A stretch of DNA of 64,000 bases from Armatimonadetes bacterium 55-13 (lineage in GTDB: Bacteria > Armatimonadota > Fimbriimonadia > Fimbriimonadales > Fimbriimonadaceae). Made by a program: the position numbers and the translations under genes. Below, one piece after another: positions 1-9,185 of the stretch (position 1 is the first letter of the stretch; every line of letters begins with the position of its first letter). The stretch lies in contig MKRX01000002.1 of NCBI GenBank assembly GCA_001898035.1, forward strand, positions 74,772 through 138,771. Direction: 5' to 3'. The notes beneath the pieces are model-generated. The model did not search any database and had not been told where the DNA came from. It saw only the letters and a list, made by a program, of their open reading frames with translations.

Positions 1-1
1 G

Positions 2-1417
2 GAGCATCCCCAAGCGTTGGACCTGATGCCCAAGGAGACCTTGATCTTCGATTGGCAGTACTTCAAGAACCCAATCGAAACGAGCAGAGGTTTTGCCCAG
101 AAGGGATTTGAGGTCGTGACCTGCCCGGCCATCCATACCTACAACGCCACCTGGTGCCATCTCCCGCAAAGCGAGCAAAACGTTCGCGATTGTCTCTCCG
201 CCGCTCACGAATTGGACGCCTATGGCGTTTGTGTGACGACCTGGGAGTGTGGGCTGTTCGGCAACTACGAGACGCTGATCCCCGCGATACGCGCTTGCGG
301 TGGGTTGCTATCGCAAGAGGCGGAACAGGGCGCAGGGGGCAGGGAACAGGGGACAGAGAAGGTTGCGGCGTCTGGCAAAAAGTCGCCTATCACTTACTTG
401 CCAACCCTTCAGGACCCCGAGCCTAACGTCAACGACATATCAGTCGCATTTGCCATATGTGACTCGATCTTGATAAACGCGCTGAAGGGAGGGGCCGAAG
501 AGATCGTCCTCTTTGTTCAAGAGGATCAGATTTTTATCCAGAATGACGGCAAACCTGGTGGAAGCCTTCCAATGGAGCAGGAATCGGGCGTTTTGAACCG
601 ATTTAAGGCGCTCTCCAACATCGACATGATTGGCAAACTGCCCGTTTATCATGGTCGGTTGGCAGGTACCTATCGAGAACCTTTTGCGTTCCAAGTGGAG
701 TTTGTCAATGGACCGACTTGGAAACTAACTCTTGGATTGGAGGGCAAGCCGAAGGCTTCTGTAGCGCAGGTCGAATACAAAGAACTAACCGACGCTCCTG
801 CCTTCCTCGCCGAATACCAGAAGGAATCGGAGGCTTACGGCGAGTGGGCGCGGTTGATGGGGTGTGAACTCCAATCGGCGGGGGGAACGTTCGCGTTTGG
901 CGGGATTCGGTCTTCGATCAAGGTTCGATTGCTCTTGAATGCCAATCCTTTCCTTTGCTGGATGCACCATCAGGAAGAACTGACCGGTGAAGTAGGAGAC
1001 AAGGCGTTGGCCATCTTGGATCATGCCTTGGCGATGGGAGAAGATTCTTCCACGCGAGGAGTGGCGGAGTTTGGGAAGCTCGCTATCCAATTCGTTCGCT
1101 ACGTCGATCAGGCTCGTCAAGCCTATGCTCAAGGCTTGCCAGGGGTGGCGGTCGCCAGCTTGACCCCCTGCCGTCAGATATTCGATCAACTCGAAAAGAT
1201 CGCTACCGCAACGAACCTCAACGTGGGGGGATCGCTGGCGGACATCGAGCGTTGTAAGATCGCCCGTGAACATGTGGACCGAGTGATTCGGCGAATTCGC
1301 GACTATGGTGACGGGGCGCTGGGGTACCTGCCCGCGTTTGAGTACCTGTGCCATCCCAAGTTTGTGCCGCACGATCAAGCGGCGTGGTGGTTGATAAACA
1401 AATGGGCCAACGAATAG
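2..1417 (+). CDS. GH20-like barrel protein interrupted by a GspE-like domain, 5'-truncated
   Basis: The reading frame is open from base 2, before the first Met at 17, so the window edge cuts the gene and the true start lies upstream. Counting from that Met, residues 1-97 look like the last strands of a TIM barrel of the GH20 hexosaminidase type (DWQYF, TTWECGLFGN). Residues about 98-120 are low-complexity and match the minisatellite at 321-358. Residues about 140-225 resemble the N-terminal domain of GspE/PilB secretion ATPases (GAEEIVLFVQED, then VLNRFKALSNIDMIGKLP, compare the RIKxxAxxDIAExRLPQDGR motif), but no Walker motif follows. Residues 260-466 are helical and probably belong to the sugar-binding protein. 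The family call is by eye. I cannot name a substrate. Confidence 0.5.
   Translation, partial: EHPQALDLMPKETLIFDWQYFKNPIETSRGFAQKGFEVVTCPAIHTYNATWCHLPQSEQNVRDCLSAAHELDAYGVCVTTWECGLFGNYETLIPAIRACGGLLSQEAEQGAGGREQGTEKVAASGKKSPITYLPTLQDPEPNVNDISVAFAICDSILINALKGGAEEIVLFVQEDQIFIQNDGKPGGSLPMEQESGVLNRFKALSNIDMIGKLPVYHGRLAGTYREPFAFQVEFVNGPTWKLTLGLEGKPKASVAQVEYKELTDAPAFLAEYQKESEAYGEWARLMGCELQSAGGTFAFGGIRSSIKVRLLLNANPFLCWMHHQEELTGEVGDKALAILDHALAMGEDSSTRGVAEFGKLAIQFVRYVDQARQAYAQGLPGVAVASLTPCRQIFDQLEKIATATNLNVGGSLADIERCKIAREHVDRVIRRIRDYGDGALGYLPAFEYLCHPKFVPHDQAAWWLINKWANE
321..358 (+). repeat. GGGAACAGGGGACAG-type minisatellite inside a coding region
   Basis: Degenerate units of the form GGAACAGGG / GCAGGGGGCA / GGGAACAGGG / GACAGAG follow one another and encode the low-complexity stretch GAGGREQGTE. 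The same style of short G-rich repeat is known from intergenic and in-frame insertions in cyanobacteria and other phyla. It sits at the junction between the GH20-like and GspE-like parts of the protein. Confidence 0.5.
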
Positions 1418-1476
1418 CGAATTGCTATTTGTTGGCCTAAAAAGGACCAAACGCAGTGTTCTAGCGTTGAATCCTA

Positions 1477-1482
1477 TATACT
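1477..1482 (+). promoter_or_regulatory. Possible -10 hexamer (TATACT) for ftsK
   Basis: TATACT lies 46 bases upstream of the ftsK start, leaving room for a leader that contains the AGGAAGGA Shine-Dalgarno at about 1512-1519. No convincing -35 element is visible. Confidence 0.35.
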
Positions 1483-1528
1483 AGGTCGAGGTTGCCAAGG
1501 ATCGGCAGCTGAGGAAGGAACAACAAGG

Positions 1529-3799
1529 ATGAAGGTTTCTACGCGGACGCCCGTGGCGGGCAAGCGTAAAGCGGTGGTTGAGGCCTCGCACCGTCGAGGC
1601 GATATTGCAGGCGTGCTGTTGATCACGCTGGGCATCATCACGCTGATCTCACTTTTGATTGCCGACAACGGTGTGCTTGGAGCTGCCCTCAGTGGGTTCT
1701 TCAAGGTCATCTTCGGCAAAGCCGCCTGGACGATGCCCTTCTTCCTCATCGTTCTGGGGGCGGGCTATATCTCCGGCAAGAAGGCGCTCGGCCTCTCCCA
1801 TTTGACCTGGGGGCTGACGCTCATTTTTCTGGCCATCGTCGGAGTCCTTGCCCGACCGGTCGGAACCGACTACTTTGATCCTTCAGCGATCTCCATTTCG
1901 GGTGGCTACGTCGGCGCGTTTGTGGGCTGGATGTTCCACGCTCTCCTCGGCCAAGCGATGTTAGTAGGATTGGGCGCACTCGGTATGGTCGGCTTGATCC
2001 TCTGCGTAGATACGCCGATTCGCACCATGCTCGAGTCCGCGAAGACGCAGGCAGTGAACGTCAAGAACAAGACGATCACCCGGGGATCGGGAAGCCGTGA
2101 GACCAAGATTGCCAAGAAGGCCCTGGTCCAGATGGAATCGGACTATCAAGCCTCGCAGGTTGGAGCGAAACGACCGGTGATTGCCGATGAACCCGATGAC
2201 GCTCCGGCGGCCGCGGCGGCGGTTGCTGAGCCCGCGAAGCAAGAGAAGCTTCGAAAGATGCCGGTCTTCCGTGACAACAACCAGACTCAGGCACCCTCCG
2301 AGAATCTCACGCTTTCGACGACGACCCAAAAGGAAGGGTATCAACTTCCTCCGCTGAACCTCTTGGCTGAGGTGCCGGTGAAGACCAAGCGCAGCCAGCA
2401 GGAGATGCAGCGCAACATCGAGACTCTGGAAGGAACGCTGGAGCAGTTCGGCATTGACGCCAACGTGGTTGAAGTTGCCACCGGTCCAACGGTTACCCGG
2501 TACGAAATCCAACTTGGCCCCGGCATTCGCGTGGCGCGGATCACCTCCTTGGCGGACAACATCGCCATGAATCTGGCGGCATCGCACGTTCGTGTTGAGG
2601 CGCCCATCCCCGGCAAGTCTGCCATCGGCGTCGAGGTTCCCAACGCGGTCACGACCCCGGTGACGATCCGTGAACTGGTGGAGACCAAGGAGTTTATGGA
2701 CAACCCGTCGCGACTGGTGGTTGCCCTGGGCCAGGACGTGAGTGGCACTAACAAGTATGCGGACCTGACCAAAATGCCGCACCTGCTGATCTGCGGCGCG
2801 ACCAACTCGGGTAAGTCGATTGGTCTGGCGACCTTGATCACCTCGCTCTTGGTGCGCAATACCCCGAAGGATCTGCGCTTGGTCATGATTGACCCGAAGC
2901 GCGTGGAATTGACGCTTTTCGACCGCATCCCGCACCTCATGTGCCCGGTGATCAAGGACGTTAAGGAAGCTCCGGGTGTGCTTCGCGCCGTCTGGCGAGA
3001 AATGGACCGGCGGTACGACATGCTGAGCGAGAAGGGCGTGCGAAACATTGCCGGTTGGAATGAGCAAGCGACCTTCCAAGACCGGTTGCCCTACATCGTG
3101 GTCATCATCGACGAGTTGGCGGACCTGATGATTCAGGCGGCGGCGGAGGTGGAGACATCCATCGTTCGGTTGGCCCAGCTCGCCCGTGCCGTGGGTATCC
3201 ACTTGGTCATCGCTACTCAGCGACCTTCGGTCGACGTTATTACCGGAACGATCAAGGCAAACATTCCTTCGCGAATCGCTTTCGCCGTCTCCTCACAAAT
3301 CGACTCTCGAACGATCCTCGACCAGAAAGGCGCGGAAGACCTCATCGGTAAGGGCGACATGCTGTTTATGCCCATCGATGCCTCCAAGCCTCTGCGTGTT
3401 CAGGGCTGCTATGTCAGTGAGAAAGAGATCGACGAGGTCTGTAAGTTCTGGCGCGAGCAAGAGCAGCCGACCTTTACCATCGACCCCACCGCCGAGACAG
3501 CCCACGATCCGAAAAAGGAATCGGGCGACTTCGGCAACGAAGACGCCGATCCGTTCTGGGAAGAGGCGGTGCGATTTGTGGTGGAACGTGGTCAAGCCTC
3601 GACCTCGATGCTCCAGCGTCGGTTCTCCATTGGCTTCCAACGGGCTTCACGACTGCTCGACACGATGGAAGAGCGGGGAATTGTGGGGCAACGAGACGGA
3701 CCACGCCCGCGAGAGGTCTTGGTTGGTTTGGCCGATGTCGATTCGCTCTTTGGGAAGGGCGAGCAATATGAAGACACCGGCTGGCTCGGCGACGAATAG
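1529..3799 (+). CDS. ftsK: DNA translocase FtsK/SpoIIIE
   Basis: Septum-located motor that pumps chromosome ends during division. The 756 residues carry about four N-terminal membrane segments (roughly 25-160), a polar linker (170-290), and the RecA-like motor with Walker A GATNSGKS (423-430) and Walker B VVIIDELADL near 525. A C-terminal winged-helix gamma domain (about 672-745, with FQRASRLLDTMEERG) would read KOPS/SRS-type polarity sequences. The linker is short compared with E. coli FtsK, so the protein is nearer SpoIIIE/SftA size. Walker A has Asn where most homologues have Gly (GTTGSGKS). The start is supported by AGGAAGGA about 10 bases upstream. The next gene follows after 29 bases. 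Confidence 0.95.
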   Translation: MKVSTRTPVAGKRKAVVEASHRRGDIAGVLLITLGIITLISLLIADNGVLGAALSGFFKVIFGKAAWTMPFFLIVLGAGYISGKKALGLSHLTWGLTLIFLAIVGVLARPVGTDYFDPSAISISGGYVGAFVGWMFHALLGQAMLVGLGALGMVGLILCVDTPIRTMLESAKTQAVNVKNKTITRGSGSRETKIAKKALVQMESDYQASQVGAKRPVIADEPDDAPAAAAAVAEPAKQEKLRKMPVFRDNNQTQAPSENLTLSTTTQKEGYQLPPLNLLAEVPVKTKRSQQEMQRNIETLEGTLEQFGIDANVVEVATGPTVTRYEIQLGPGIRVARITSLADNIAMNLAASHVRVEAPIPGKSAIGVEVPNAVTTPVTIRELVETKEFMDNPSRLVVALGQDVSGTNKYADLTKMPHLLICGATNSGKSIGLATLITSLLVRNTPKDLRLVMIDPKRVELTLFDRIPHLMCPVIKDVKEAPGVLRAVWREMDRRYDMLSEKGVRNIAGWNEQATFQDRLPYIVVIIDELADLMIQAAAEVETSIVRLAQLARAVGIHLVIATQRPSVDVITGTIKANIPSRIAFAVSSQIDSRTILDQKGAEDLIGKGDMLFMPIDASKPLRVQGCYVSEKEIDEVCKFWREQEQPTFTIDPTAETAHDPKKESGDFGNEDADPFWEEAVRFVVERGQASTSMLQRRFSIGFQRASRLLDTMEERGIVGQRDGPRPREVLVGLADVDSLFGKGEQYEDTGWLGDE

Positions 3800-3828
3800 C
3801 TTGCCATCAGGGCAACCTGATCATCTCC

Positions 3829-4767
3829 ATGTTGTTTCCAAAGCTCAACCAACTGCAGGAAGCGGGATACAAGGCGCTGGAAAACCGGCAGTTCGAGCGC
3901 GCGCTGAGGATTGCGCGGCGCATCCACAAGAAGCGTAATACGTCGGCATTTGAAATTGAGGGGCGTGCCTACTGGGGTCTCGGTCGAACCGATGAGGCGA
4001 TTGCCGCTCTGGAGGCCGGGGCAGCAGCGGCGCCATCGGTCTATCTCTTCTGGTCGTATCTGGGGCACTACTATTCGGACCTGGGGAATTATGAAAAGGC
4101 GATCGAGTGCCTCAACCGGGGAATGTTCCTCGACGCTCCTGAGGGCGAATTTGAATACAACCTTGCGGTGGTTCACGGCCGCAACGGAAATCCTGAGATG
4201 GCGCTCCTTTATTTGGAGCGTTTCAACTGGCAGGATTCAGCGTTCAATCAAGCTTTGGTGCGTGCTTCACGCGCCTATTGGCTTGCCCGAGTGGATCGAG
4301 CTGAGGAAGCGCTCCAAGAATGTGATCAGGCTTCGCTTCATATCAACGAGGAAACCGATGCCGATAGTCGGTCAAGGATCGTCTCCACTCGAGCTTACGC
4401 CTATCATCTGCTAGGCAGACCAAGTGAGTCAGTGAGGCGATTAGCGCACGAGGCTTTGCAGATTCTGAAGACGGACGAGGCGGCAAGGTGGCTGTTGCGA
4501 GAGGTCGATGGGAAGCCCTCGGCATCGGCGAGAAAGGGTGTGCTGACGATTGAAGGCCGACGCTCTCACCCAACCACGGGAAAGATAGAAGCGTACACGA
4601 CGGTGTTCGCCGTTTTGGCCGAGACCGAAAAACAGGCTTTGGAGATGGTTCGTCCGTTTGAGCCCTTAGAGTCTCAGAGCACGTTGAGGGTAGTGAAGAT
4701 CGATTGGCTGGACCCGTACCCCGATGTGCCGATGGGGGTCTACGACGTCGAACTAGAAAAGCAGTAA
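3829..4767 (+). CDS. TPR-repeat protein
   Basis: A 312-residue cytosolic protein without signal peptide. Residues about 10-200 form TPR-like helical pairs (for example YWGLGRTDEAIAALEAG, then SYLGHYYSDLGNYEKAIECL), a scaffold for protein-protein contacts. Residues 235-312 form a separate alpha/beta tail beginning ARKGVLTIEGR that I do not recognise. The gene follows ftsK by 29 bases on the same strand and may be cotranscribed. There is no clear Shine-Dalgarno before the ATG. The partner is unknown. Confidence 0.75.
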   Translation: MLFPKLNQLQEAGYKALENRQFERALRIARRIHKKRNTSAFEIEGRAYWGLGRTDEAIAALEAGAAAAPSVYLFWSYLGHYYSDLGNYEKAIECLNRGMFLDAPEGEFEYNLAVVHGRNGNPEMALLYLERFNWQDSAFNQALVRASRAYWLARVDRAEEALQECDQASLHINEETDADSRSRIVSTRAYAYHLLGRPSESVRRLAHEALQILKTDEAARWLLREVDGKPSASARKGVLTIEGRRSHPTTGKIEAYTTVFAVLAETEKQALEMVRPFEPLESQSTLRVVKIDWLDPYPDVPMGVYDVELEKQ

Positions 4768-4823
4768 GACCGAGGGACCCTTGCCTTCATGCGTCGTTAA
4801 CTTCATCCCAGTCATAATATTGC

Positions 4824-5861
4824 ATGGTCTGGAGGGGATTGATCGCGGCTTTTGGCGATCGCATGAACATATCCAAGGCGGTACCGCCCGTCACGCTTTT
4901 TGAAGGGAATACCCCTCTCATCCCCGCCCCTCGCCTCGGCGCTTCTTTGGGCGTGGACCTCTTTCTCAAATACGAAGGACTGAATCCGACCGGATCTTTT
5001 AAGGACCGGGGAATGACCACTGCGATCACGCAAGCTGCCGCCGAAGGGGCGGAGACCGTCATTTGTGCCTCGACAGGCAATACAGCGGCTTCCGCAGCGG
5101 CGTATGCGTCACGAGCAGGGATGCAGTGCGTGGTGCTTATTCCGGACGGAAAGATTGCCCTGGGCAAGCTTGCGGGTGCCCTCGCCTACGGAGCGCGGGT
5201 TATCGCGATCTCCGGCTCGTTTGACGATGGATTGCGAATGGTTCGCGAGGCGTCCGACAAGGCGCCCATCGCCCTGGTGAACTCGGTCAATCCCGCCCGA
5301 CTGGAAGGGCAAAAGACAGCGGCCTGGGAAGTGACGGAGCAGCTTGGCTCGGTTCCGGATTGGTTGTGTTTGCCGGTTGGCAACGCGGGAAACATCAGCG
5401 CGTATTGGTTGGGATTCACCGAGTCGGGCGGAGATCGCCCTCGGCTCCTTGGCGCTCAAGCAGCGGGAGCGGCGCCCATTGTCCTGGGGCATGTGGTGGA
5501 CCAGCCAGAGACGATGGCGACGGCCATCCGCATCGGCAACCCTGCCCGGTGGAAGCAGGCAGAGGCGGCTTTGCAGGAGTCGAACGGGAACATCTTAGCG
5601 GTAACCGATGAAGAAATATTCGCCGCTTACCGACGTTTAGCCACAGAAGAGGGCGTTTTCTGTGAGCCTTCCTCGGCGGCGGGAGTCGCCGGCTTGATCA
5701 AGCGCATCAACGAAGATCGCACGGCCTATGAGGGCCGCAAGATTGTTTGTGTACTGACAGGGCACGGATTGAAGGATCCAGACTCGGCGGTACGAGGCAT
5801 TCCCGCGCCGGAAACGATTCCGGCGGATGTGGACGTGCTCCTGAAATCGATAGGGATGTGA
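4824..5861 (+). CDS. thrC: Threonine synthase
   Basis: Pyridoxal-phosphate enzyme converting O-phospho-L-homoserine to threonine. At 345 residues it is of the short bacterial class. The PLP lysine is Lys60 in GSFKDRGM, and the phosphate-binding glycine loop is seen in PVGNAGN. The N-terminus MVWRGLIAAFGDRM matches the usual start of this class. A CATAAT hexamer (4813-4818) lies only five bases before the ATG, so the transcript may be leaderless. thrB follows after four bases, forming the last two steps of threonine synthesis from homoserine. Confidence 0.95.
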   Translation: MVWRGLIAAFGDRMNISKAVPPVTLFEGNTPLIPAPRLGASLGVDLFLKYEGLNPTGSFKDRGMTTAITQAAAEGAETVICASTGNTAASAAAYASRAGMQCVVLIPDGKIALGKLAGALAYGARVIAISGSFDDGLRMVREASDKAPIALVNSVNPARLEGQKTAAWEVTEQLGSVPDWLCLPVGNAGNISAYWLGFTESGGDRPRLLGAQAAGAAPIVLGHVVDQPETMATAIRIGNPARWKQAEAALQESNGNILAVTDEEIFAAYRRLATEEGVFCEPSSAAGVAGLIKRINEDRTAYEGRKIVCVLTGHGLKDPDSAVRGIPAPETIPADVDVLLKSIGM

Positions 5862-5865
5862 TGCG

Positions 5866-6798
5866 ATGATTCGAGTGCGAATACCGGCAACAACGGCGAA
5901 CCTGGGACCCGGCTATGACTGTATGGGCTTGGCCCTGGACTTGTGGAATACCTTTGAACTCCACCTTGGCGACTTTGGCGGTGAGATCGTTGTCGAATCC
6001 CACGGCGAGGGCGCTTCCAAGCTTCCGAGCGACCGGTCGAACCTGATCGTCGAAACGATGCTGAGCGAGCTCTCACTGAACGGGATCGCTAAGACTCGCA
6101 ACGTCCGCATCGTCTGCCACAACACCATCCCCTGTGCCAGCGGACTGGGGTCGAGTTCCACCGCAGTCTTGGCCGGGGTTCTCTTCGCCCATTCCTTCAT
6201 TGCCGAGCGAAACCATAGCGATCCCGCCGCCATCGACCGCGCCAAGGTTTTGGAGCGGGCCGTAGCGATTGAAGGGCATGGCGACAACGTGGCTCCGGCG
6301 CTCCTTGGAGGGTTTGTGATCGTCGTTCCTGAAAATGGATCGGTCATTACCCAGCGAGTCCCTCACGTGCCGATGAAGACCGTGGTCTGCGTGCCGGACT
6401 TTCTCTATCTCACCAGCCAAGCCCGCGCTGCCTTGCCGAATGAATACAGCAAGGAAGAAGCCATCTACAACATCGGTCGGGCGATGTTGGTGGCCGAAGC
6501 TCTACGAGGCGGAGATGATGAACTGCTGAGTCGAGCGATGAATGACCGAATTCACGAGCCTTATCGAATCAAAGACATTCCTGGCGCCACAGCGGCCCGC
6601 GTGGCCGCGAAGGAAGCCGGGGCGCTATGCGTGAGCCTGAGCGGTGCAGGCCCAGGAATCATCGCGTTTGCGCGGCAGAACTATGACCGAATTGGACGGG
6701 CGATGAAGGAATCGTTCGCCGAAGCGGGACTGGAGGCTCGTTACTGGATTTTGGACGCAACTGACCAAGGCGTCCATGTGGGCCGGTTGCCCGTTTAA
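5866..6798 (+). CDS. thrB: Homoserine kinase
   Basis: GHMP-family kinase that phosphorylates homoserine, feeding the product to ThrC encoded just upstream. The 310 residues include the N-terminal PATTANLGPGYDCMGLAL motif, the glycine-rich ATP loop PCASGLGSSSTA (about 89-100) and the C-terminal GHMP motif SLSGAGPGIIAF. The start is four bases after the thrC stop, so translation is probably coupled. Length is normal for the family. Confidence 0.95.
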   Translation: MIRVRIPATTANLGPGYDCMGLALDLWNTFELHLGDFGGEIVVESHGEGASKLPSDRSNLIVETMLSELSLNGIAKTRNVRIVCHNTIPCASGLGSSSTAVLAGVLFAHSFIAERNHSDPAAIDRAKVLERAVAIEGHGDNVAPALLGGFVIVVPENGSVITQRVPHVPMKTVVCVPDFLYLTSQARAALPNEYSKEEAIYNIGRAMLVAEALRGGDDELLSRAMNDRIHEPYRIKDIPGATAARVAAKEAGALCVSLSGAGPGIIAFARQNYDRIGRAMKESFAEAGLEARYWILDATDQGVHVGRLPV

Positions 6799-6841
6799 TC
6801 TCAAGGTTCCCAATCCGGGCCGGTTCTTGTAGGCTAGTGAT

Positions 6842-8014
6842 ATGCTTCCGCTTATCGCCATGACCGTTGCTACCCAAACCGTCCTGACTCCCGTTGACTT
6901 AGCCAAACAAATCGACCCCAAGCGGATGCAGGCGACGGTCGAGAAGTTAGCCAGTTGGAACGACCGAAATACCAACAATCCCACTTGCACCGAAGCGGCG
7001 GAATGGATCGCCGGGCAATACCGCCAGATTCCGGGGCTGGAGGTCGAGATCATGAAGTATCGACTTCCGAAGATGGCGCGGGTGCCGGAGGAGAAGGAAG
7101 TCGTTCAGGTCGTCGCAACCTTGAAGGGGCAGACGGATCGGCGAATCCTTGTGGGTGGGCACTTCGATACGATCAACATGGTGGATCGTGAAAACGGGCT
7201 GAGGGCCCGAGCGCCGGGGGCAAATGACGACGCCAGCGGAACCGCTCTCGCCTTGGAACTCGCCCGGGTCATGAGTCAGCGGAAGTGGAAGAACACGTTG
7301 GTCTTCGTGGCGTTCAGCGGGGAAGAGCAAGGGCTTTATGGCTCGAAGGCGTTGGCCGAACGTGCGGTCAAGGAAGGCTGGAAGATCGATGGCGTGTTCA
7401 GCAACGATATGGTGGGGAACAGCGCGAATAAGAACGGGCAGAAGGACGATAAGCATGTGCGCGTCTTTAGCGCCGATTCCGCTGAGCCCGGCGAAGCCGA
7501 ACGCACTCAGTCTTCGCGTGAACTCGCCCGATTGATTGAGTTTCTCAGCCGAGGCACCTTTGGCGTGAAGCTCGTGTTTCGCAATGATCGCTTTGGACGT
7601 GGCGGTGACCACACGCCGTTTATGCAGGCGGGCTACTCGGCGGTCCGATTTACCGAAGTGTACGAGGAATACACCCGGCAGCACACCGGCGACGATCTGC
7701 CTCAATCCGTGGACTTCAAGTACGCCGCCAATGCGGCGAAGGTGAACTTGATCGCGATGGGAGCGATGGCCGATGCGGAGGAACCCCCCACCCGAGTGCG
7801 AATCGATCGAACCCAGGGCCACGACACGACGGTGAATTGGAAAGGGCAGCCCGGGGTGATCTACACGGTCTATTGGCGTGAGACGACTTCGCCAGTTTGG
7901 ACGGGATCAGTGGATGTGGGGCCGTATGAAACCTACACGGCCAAGAAGCTCAGTAAGGACGACTACGTCTTTGCGGTGGGAGCCCACGGGGGCATTCCTG
8001 TCGAAGCCCGATAA
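6842..8014 (+). CDS. Secreted M28-family zinc aminopeptidase
   Basis: A 390-residue metallopeptidase. The co-catalytic zinc ligands are visible: H107 in GGHFDT, D129 in GANDDASG, and the base/ligand Glu pair at 161-162 in SGEEQGLYG. Further ligands are likely D (SNDMVGN) and H in the C-terminal EYTRQHTGDD. The N-terminal hydrophobic MLPLIAMTVA is short, so export is likely but not certain. A C-terminal fibronectin-like beta tail follows the peptidase domain. TAGGCT (6830-6835) lies six bases before the ATG, suggesting a leaderless message. Substrates are probably peptides taken from the surroundings. Confidence 0.88.
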   Translation: MLPLIAMTVATQTVLTPVDLAKQIDPKRMQATVEKLASWNDRNTNNPTCTEAAEWIAGQYRQIPGLEVEIMKYRLPKMARVPEEKEVVQVVATLKGQTDRRILVGGHFDTINMVDRENGLRARAPGANDDASGTALALELARVMSQRKWKNTLVFVAFSGEEQGLYGSKALAERAVKEGWKIDGVFSNDMVGNSANKNGQKDDKHVRVFSADSAEPGEAERTQSSRELARLIEFLSRGTFGVKLVFRNDRFGRGGDHTPFMQAGYSAVRFTEVYEEYTRQHTGDDLPQSVDFKYAANAAKVNLIAMGAMADAEEPPTRVRIDRTQGHDTTVNWKGQPGVIYTVYWRETTSPVWTGSVDVGPYETYTAKKLSKDDYVFAVGAHGGIPVEAR

Positions 8015-8164
8015 GGGAGTCTGAATGCTACCGGGCCGTACCTTCTTCAAATGATCGGCAATTATAACAAATCAGTTCTTTATTCAAAAATTGTTACCGA
8101 ATCAATCCAGGGCCTCATTGGATCGAGGCTCATGCTCTTTAACCGAATCGGCGCCACCGATGAA

Positions 8165-8204
8165 ACTCAGCCTTAGGAGTGATTGGGCTTTCAAAAGGCT
8201 GAGT
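8165..8204. terminator. Inverted repeat between convergent genes
   Basis: Perfect 10-base arms, ACTCAGCCTT at 8165-8174 and AAGGCTGAGT at 8195-8204, enclose a 20-base loop. It lies between the M28 gene and the convergent unknown gene and could stop transcription from both sides. There is no strong T-run, so the terminator call is tentative. Confidence 0.45.
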
Positions 8205-8242
8205 CGATTCACTGTCTTACAGGACAGCAAGCTTCACTACGC

Positions 8243-9175
8243 TTAGTGAGTTGACTTTGAGAGACTCTTCATCATGGTTTTGACATGCTCAAGTCGAATC
8301 GAGCCTAGCATGCCGCTATCAGGTTTCTGACTGTAATCCCGTAATGAGGCAAGCGCTTTATCATTCATGCTCATGAACCGATAAGCTTGAGCTTGGATCA
8401 GACTCATGCAGGGAATATGATGGCCATTCCTTTGAATACCTCTTAGGATATCTAGCGCTTTCTGCGGATTCTTTATTCGATTTTCGTCAATGATGTACCT
8501 CTTCGTTGCCGGATCCCAAGCCGCAATTCCCGGGGTAACGGTTTTTGGTCGCTTGAGTGTTCCCAGCAACATCGATTGGGCGTTAAGCAGTTCAAGTTGC
8601 CAAAGGTTAGGCAATTCAGTCTGACTTTTTCGAAGTAGCTTTCTGGCCAAAGCACCATTGCCCCACCGAAGGCAGAAGTCTGCCATCACCACGTTGAGCA
8701 GAGGTGTTGAAATGCCGACACTAATCGGGAGTAATACTCCCTTTGACGCTTCGGAAACAAACGTCTCTTTGTCAAGATCTAAGTCGGAGGCCATGCCCGG
8801 AGTTAATGGTTTAGAGGTTTGTATGTCGAACAATGCCGCGCAACCATAGTCGAATTTGCTTCCTATTGAACTCCCTCTAGGAGGATTTTTCGAGAGATAA
8901 CTCTGGAAACTTTGTGAAGCTCCTCCTGCTGAAGCCAGAAGACTTCTTACAATGCGAAGGTCGACATTATTGACATCCTTCCTAATCGCTTCATTTAGGA
9001 GAGTCCAAGTCTCTTTGTTAATTGAGTTTCTGAATATTGGCTCTAATTTATGTCTCAATTCAACAGATAGGCAGGAGTCTATATCGATTGTCTTCAGGGA
9101 ATCTATCTTAATGGTTGAGTGGCTAACGGTTGAGGAACCGATAGCCATTATCAATATAATGATTTTGTTTCTCAT
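8243..9175 (-). CDS. Unknown secreted protein from an AT-rich patch
   Basis: A 310-residue protein with a plausible signal peptide (MRNKIIILIMAIGSSTVSHS). The C-terminal third has helical, TPR-like stretches (AYRFMSMNDKALASL). I do not recognise a family. The codon use and base composition are clearly AT-richer than the flanking genes, which suggests transfer from elsewhere. Its start lies 10 bases after the stop of the decayed reading frame at 9186-9562 on the same strand, so the two probably once formed an operon. Confidence 0.7.
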   Translation of the reverse strand: MRNKIIILIMAIGSSTVSHSTIKIDSLKTIDIDSCLSVELRHKLEPIFRNSINKETWTLLNEAIRKDVNNVDLRIVRSLLASAGGASQSFQSYLSKNPPRGSSIGSKFDYGCAALFDIQTSKPLTPGMASDLDLDKETFVSEASKGVLLPISVGISTPLLNVVMADFCLRWGNGALARKLLRKSQTELPNLWQLELLNAQSMLLGTLKRPKTVTPGIAAWDPATKRYIIDENRIKNPQKALDILRGIQRNGHHIPCMSLIQAQAYRFMSMNDKALASLRDYSQKPDSGMLGSIRLEHVKTMMKSLSKSTH

Positions 9176-9185
9176 TATGTAAGTC

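Noticed and set aside
1961-3202. 413-codon open frame on the minus strand inside ftsK
   Set aside because: It lies wholly opposite the conserved ftsK motor, has no start signal and reads as His/Arg/Gly-rich shadow sequence produced by codon bias.
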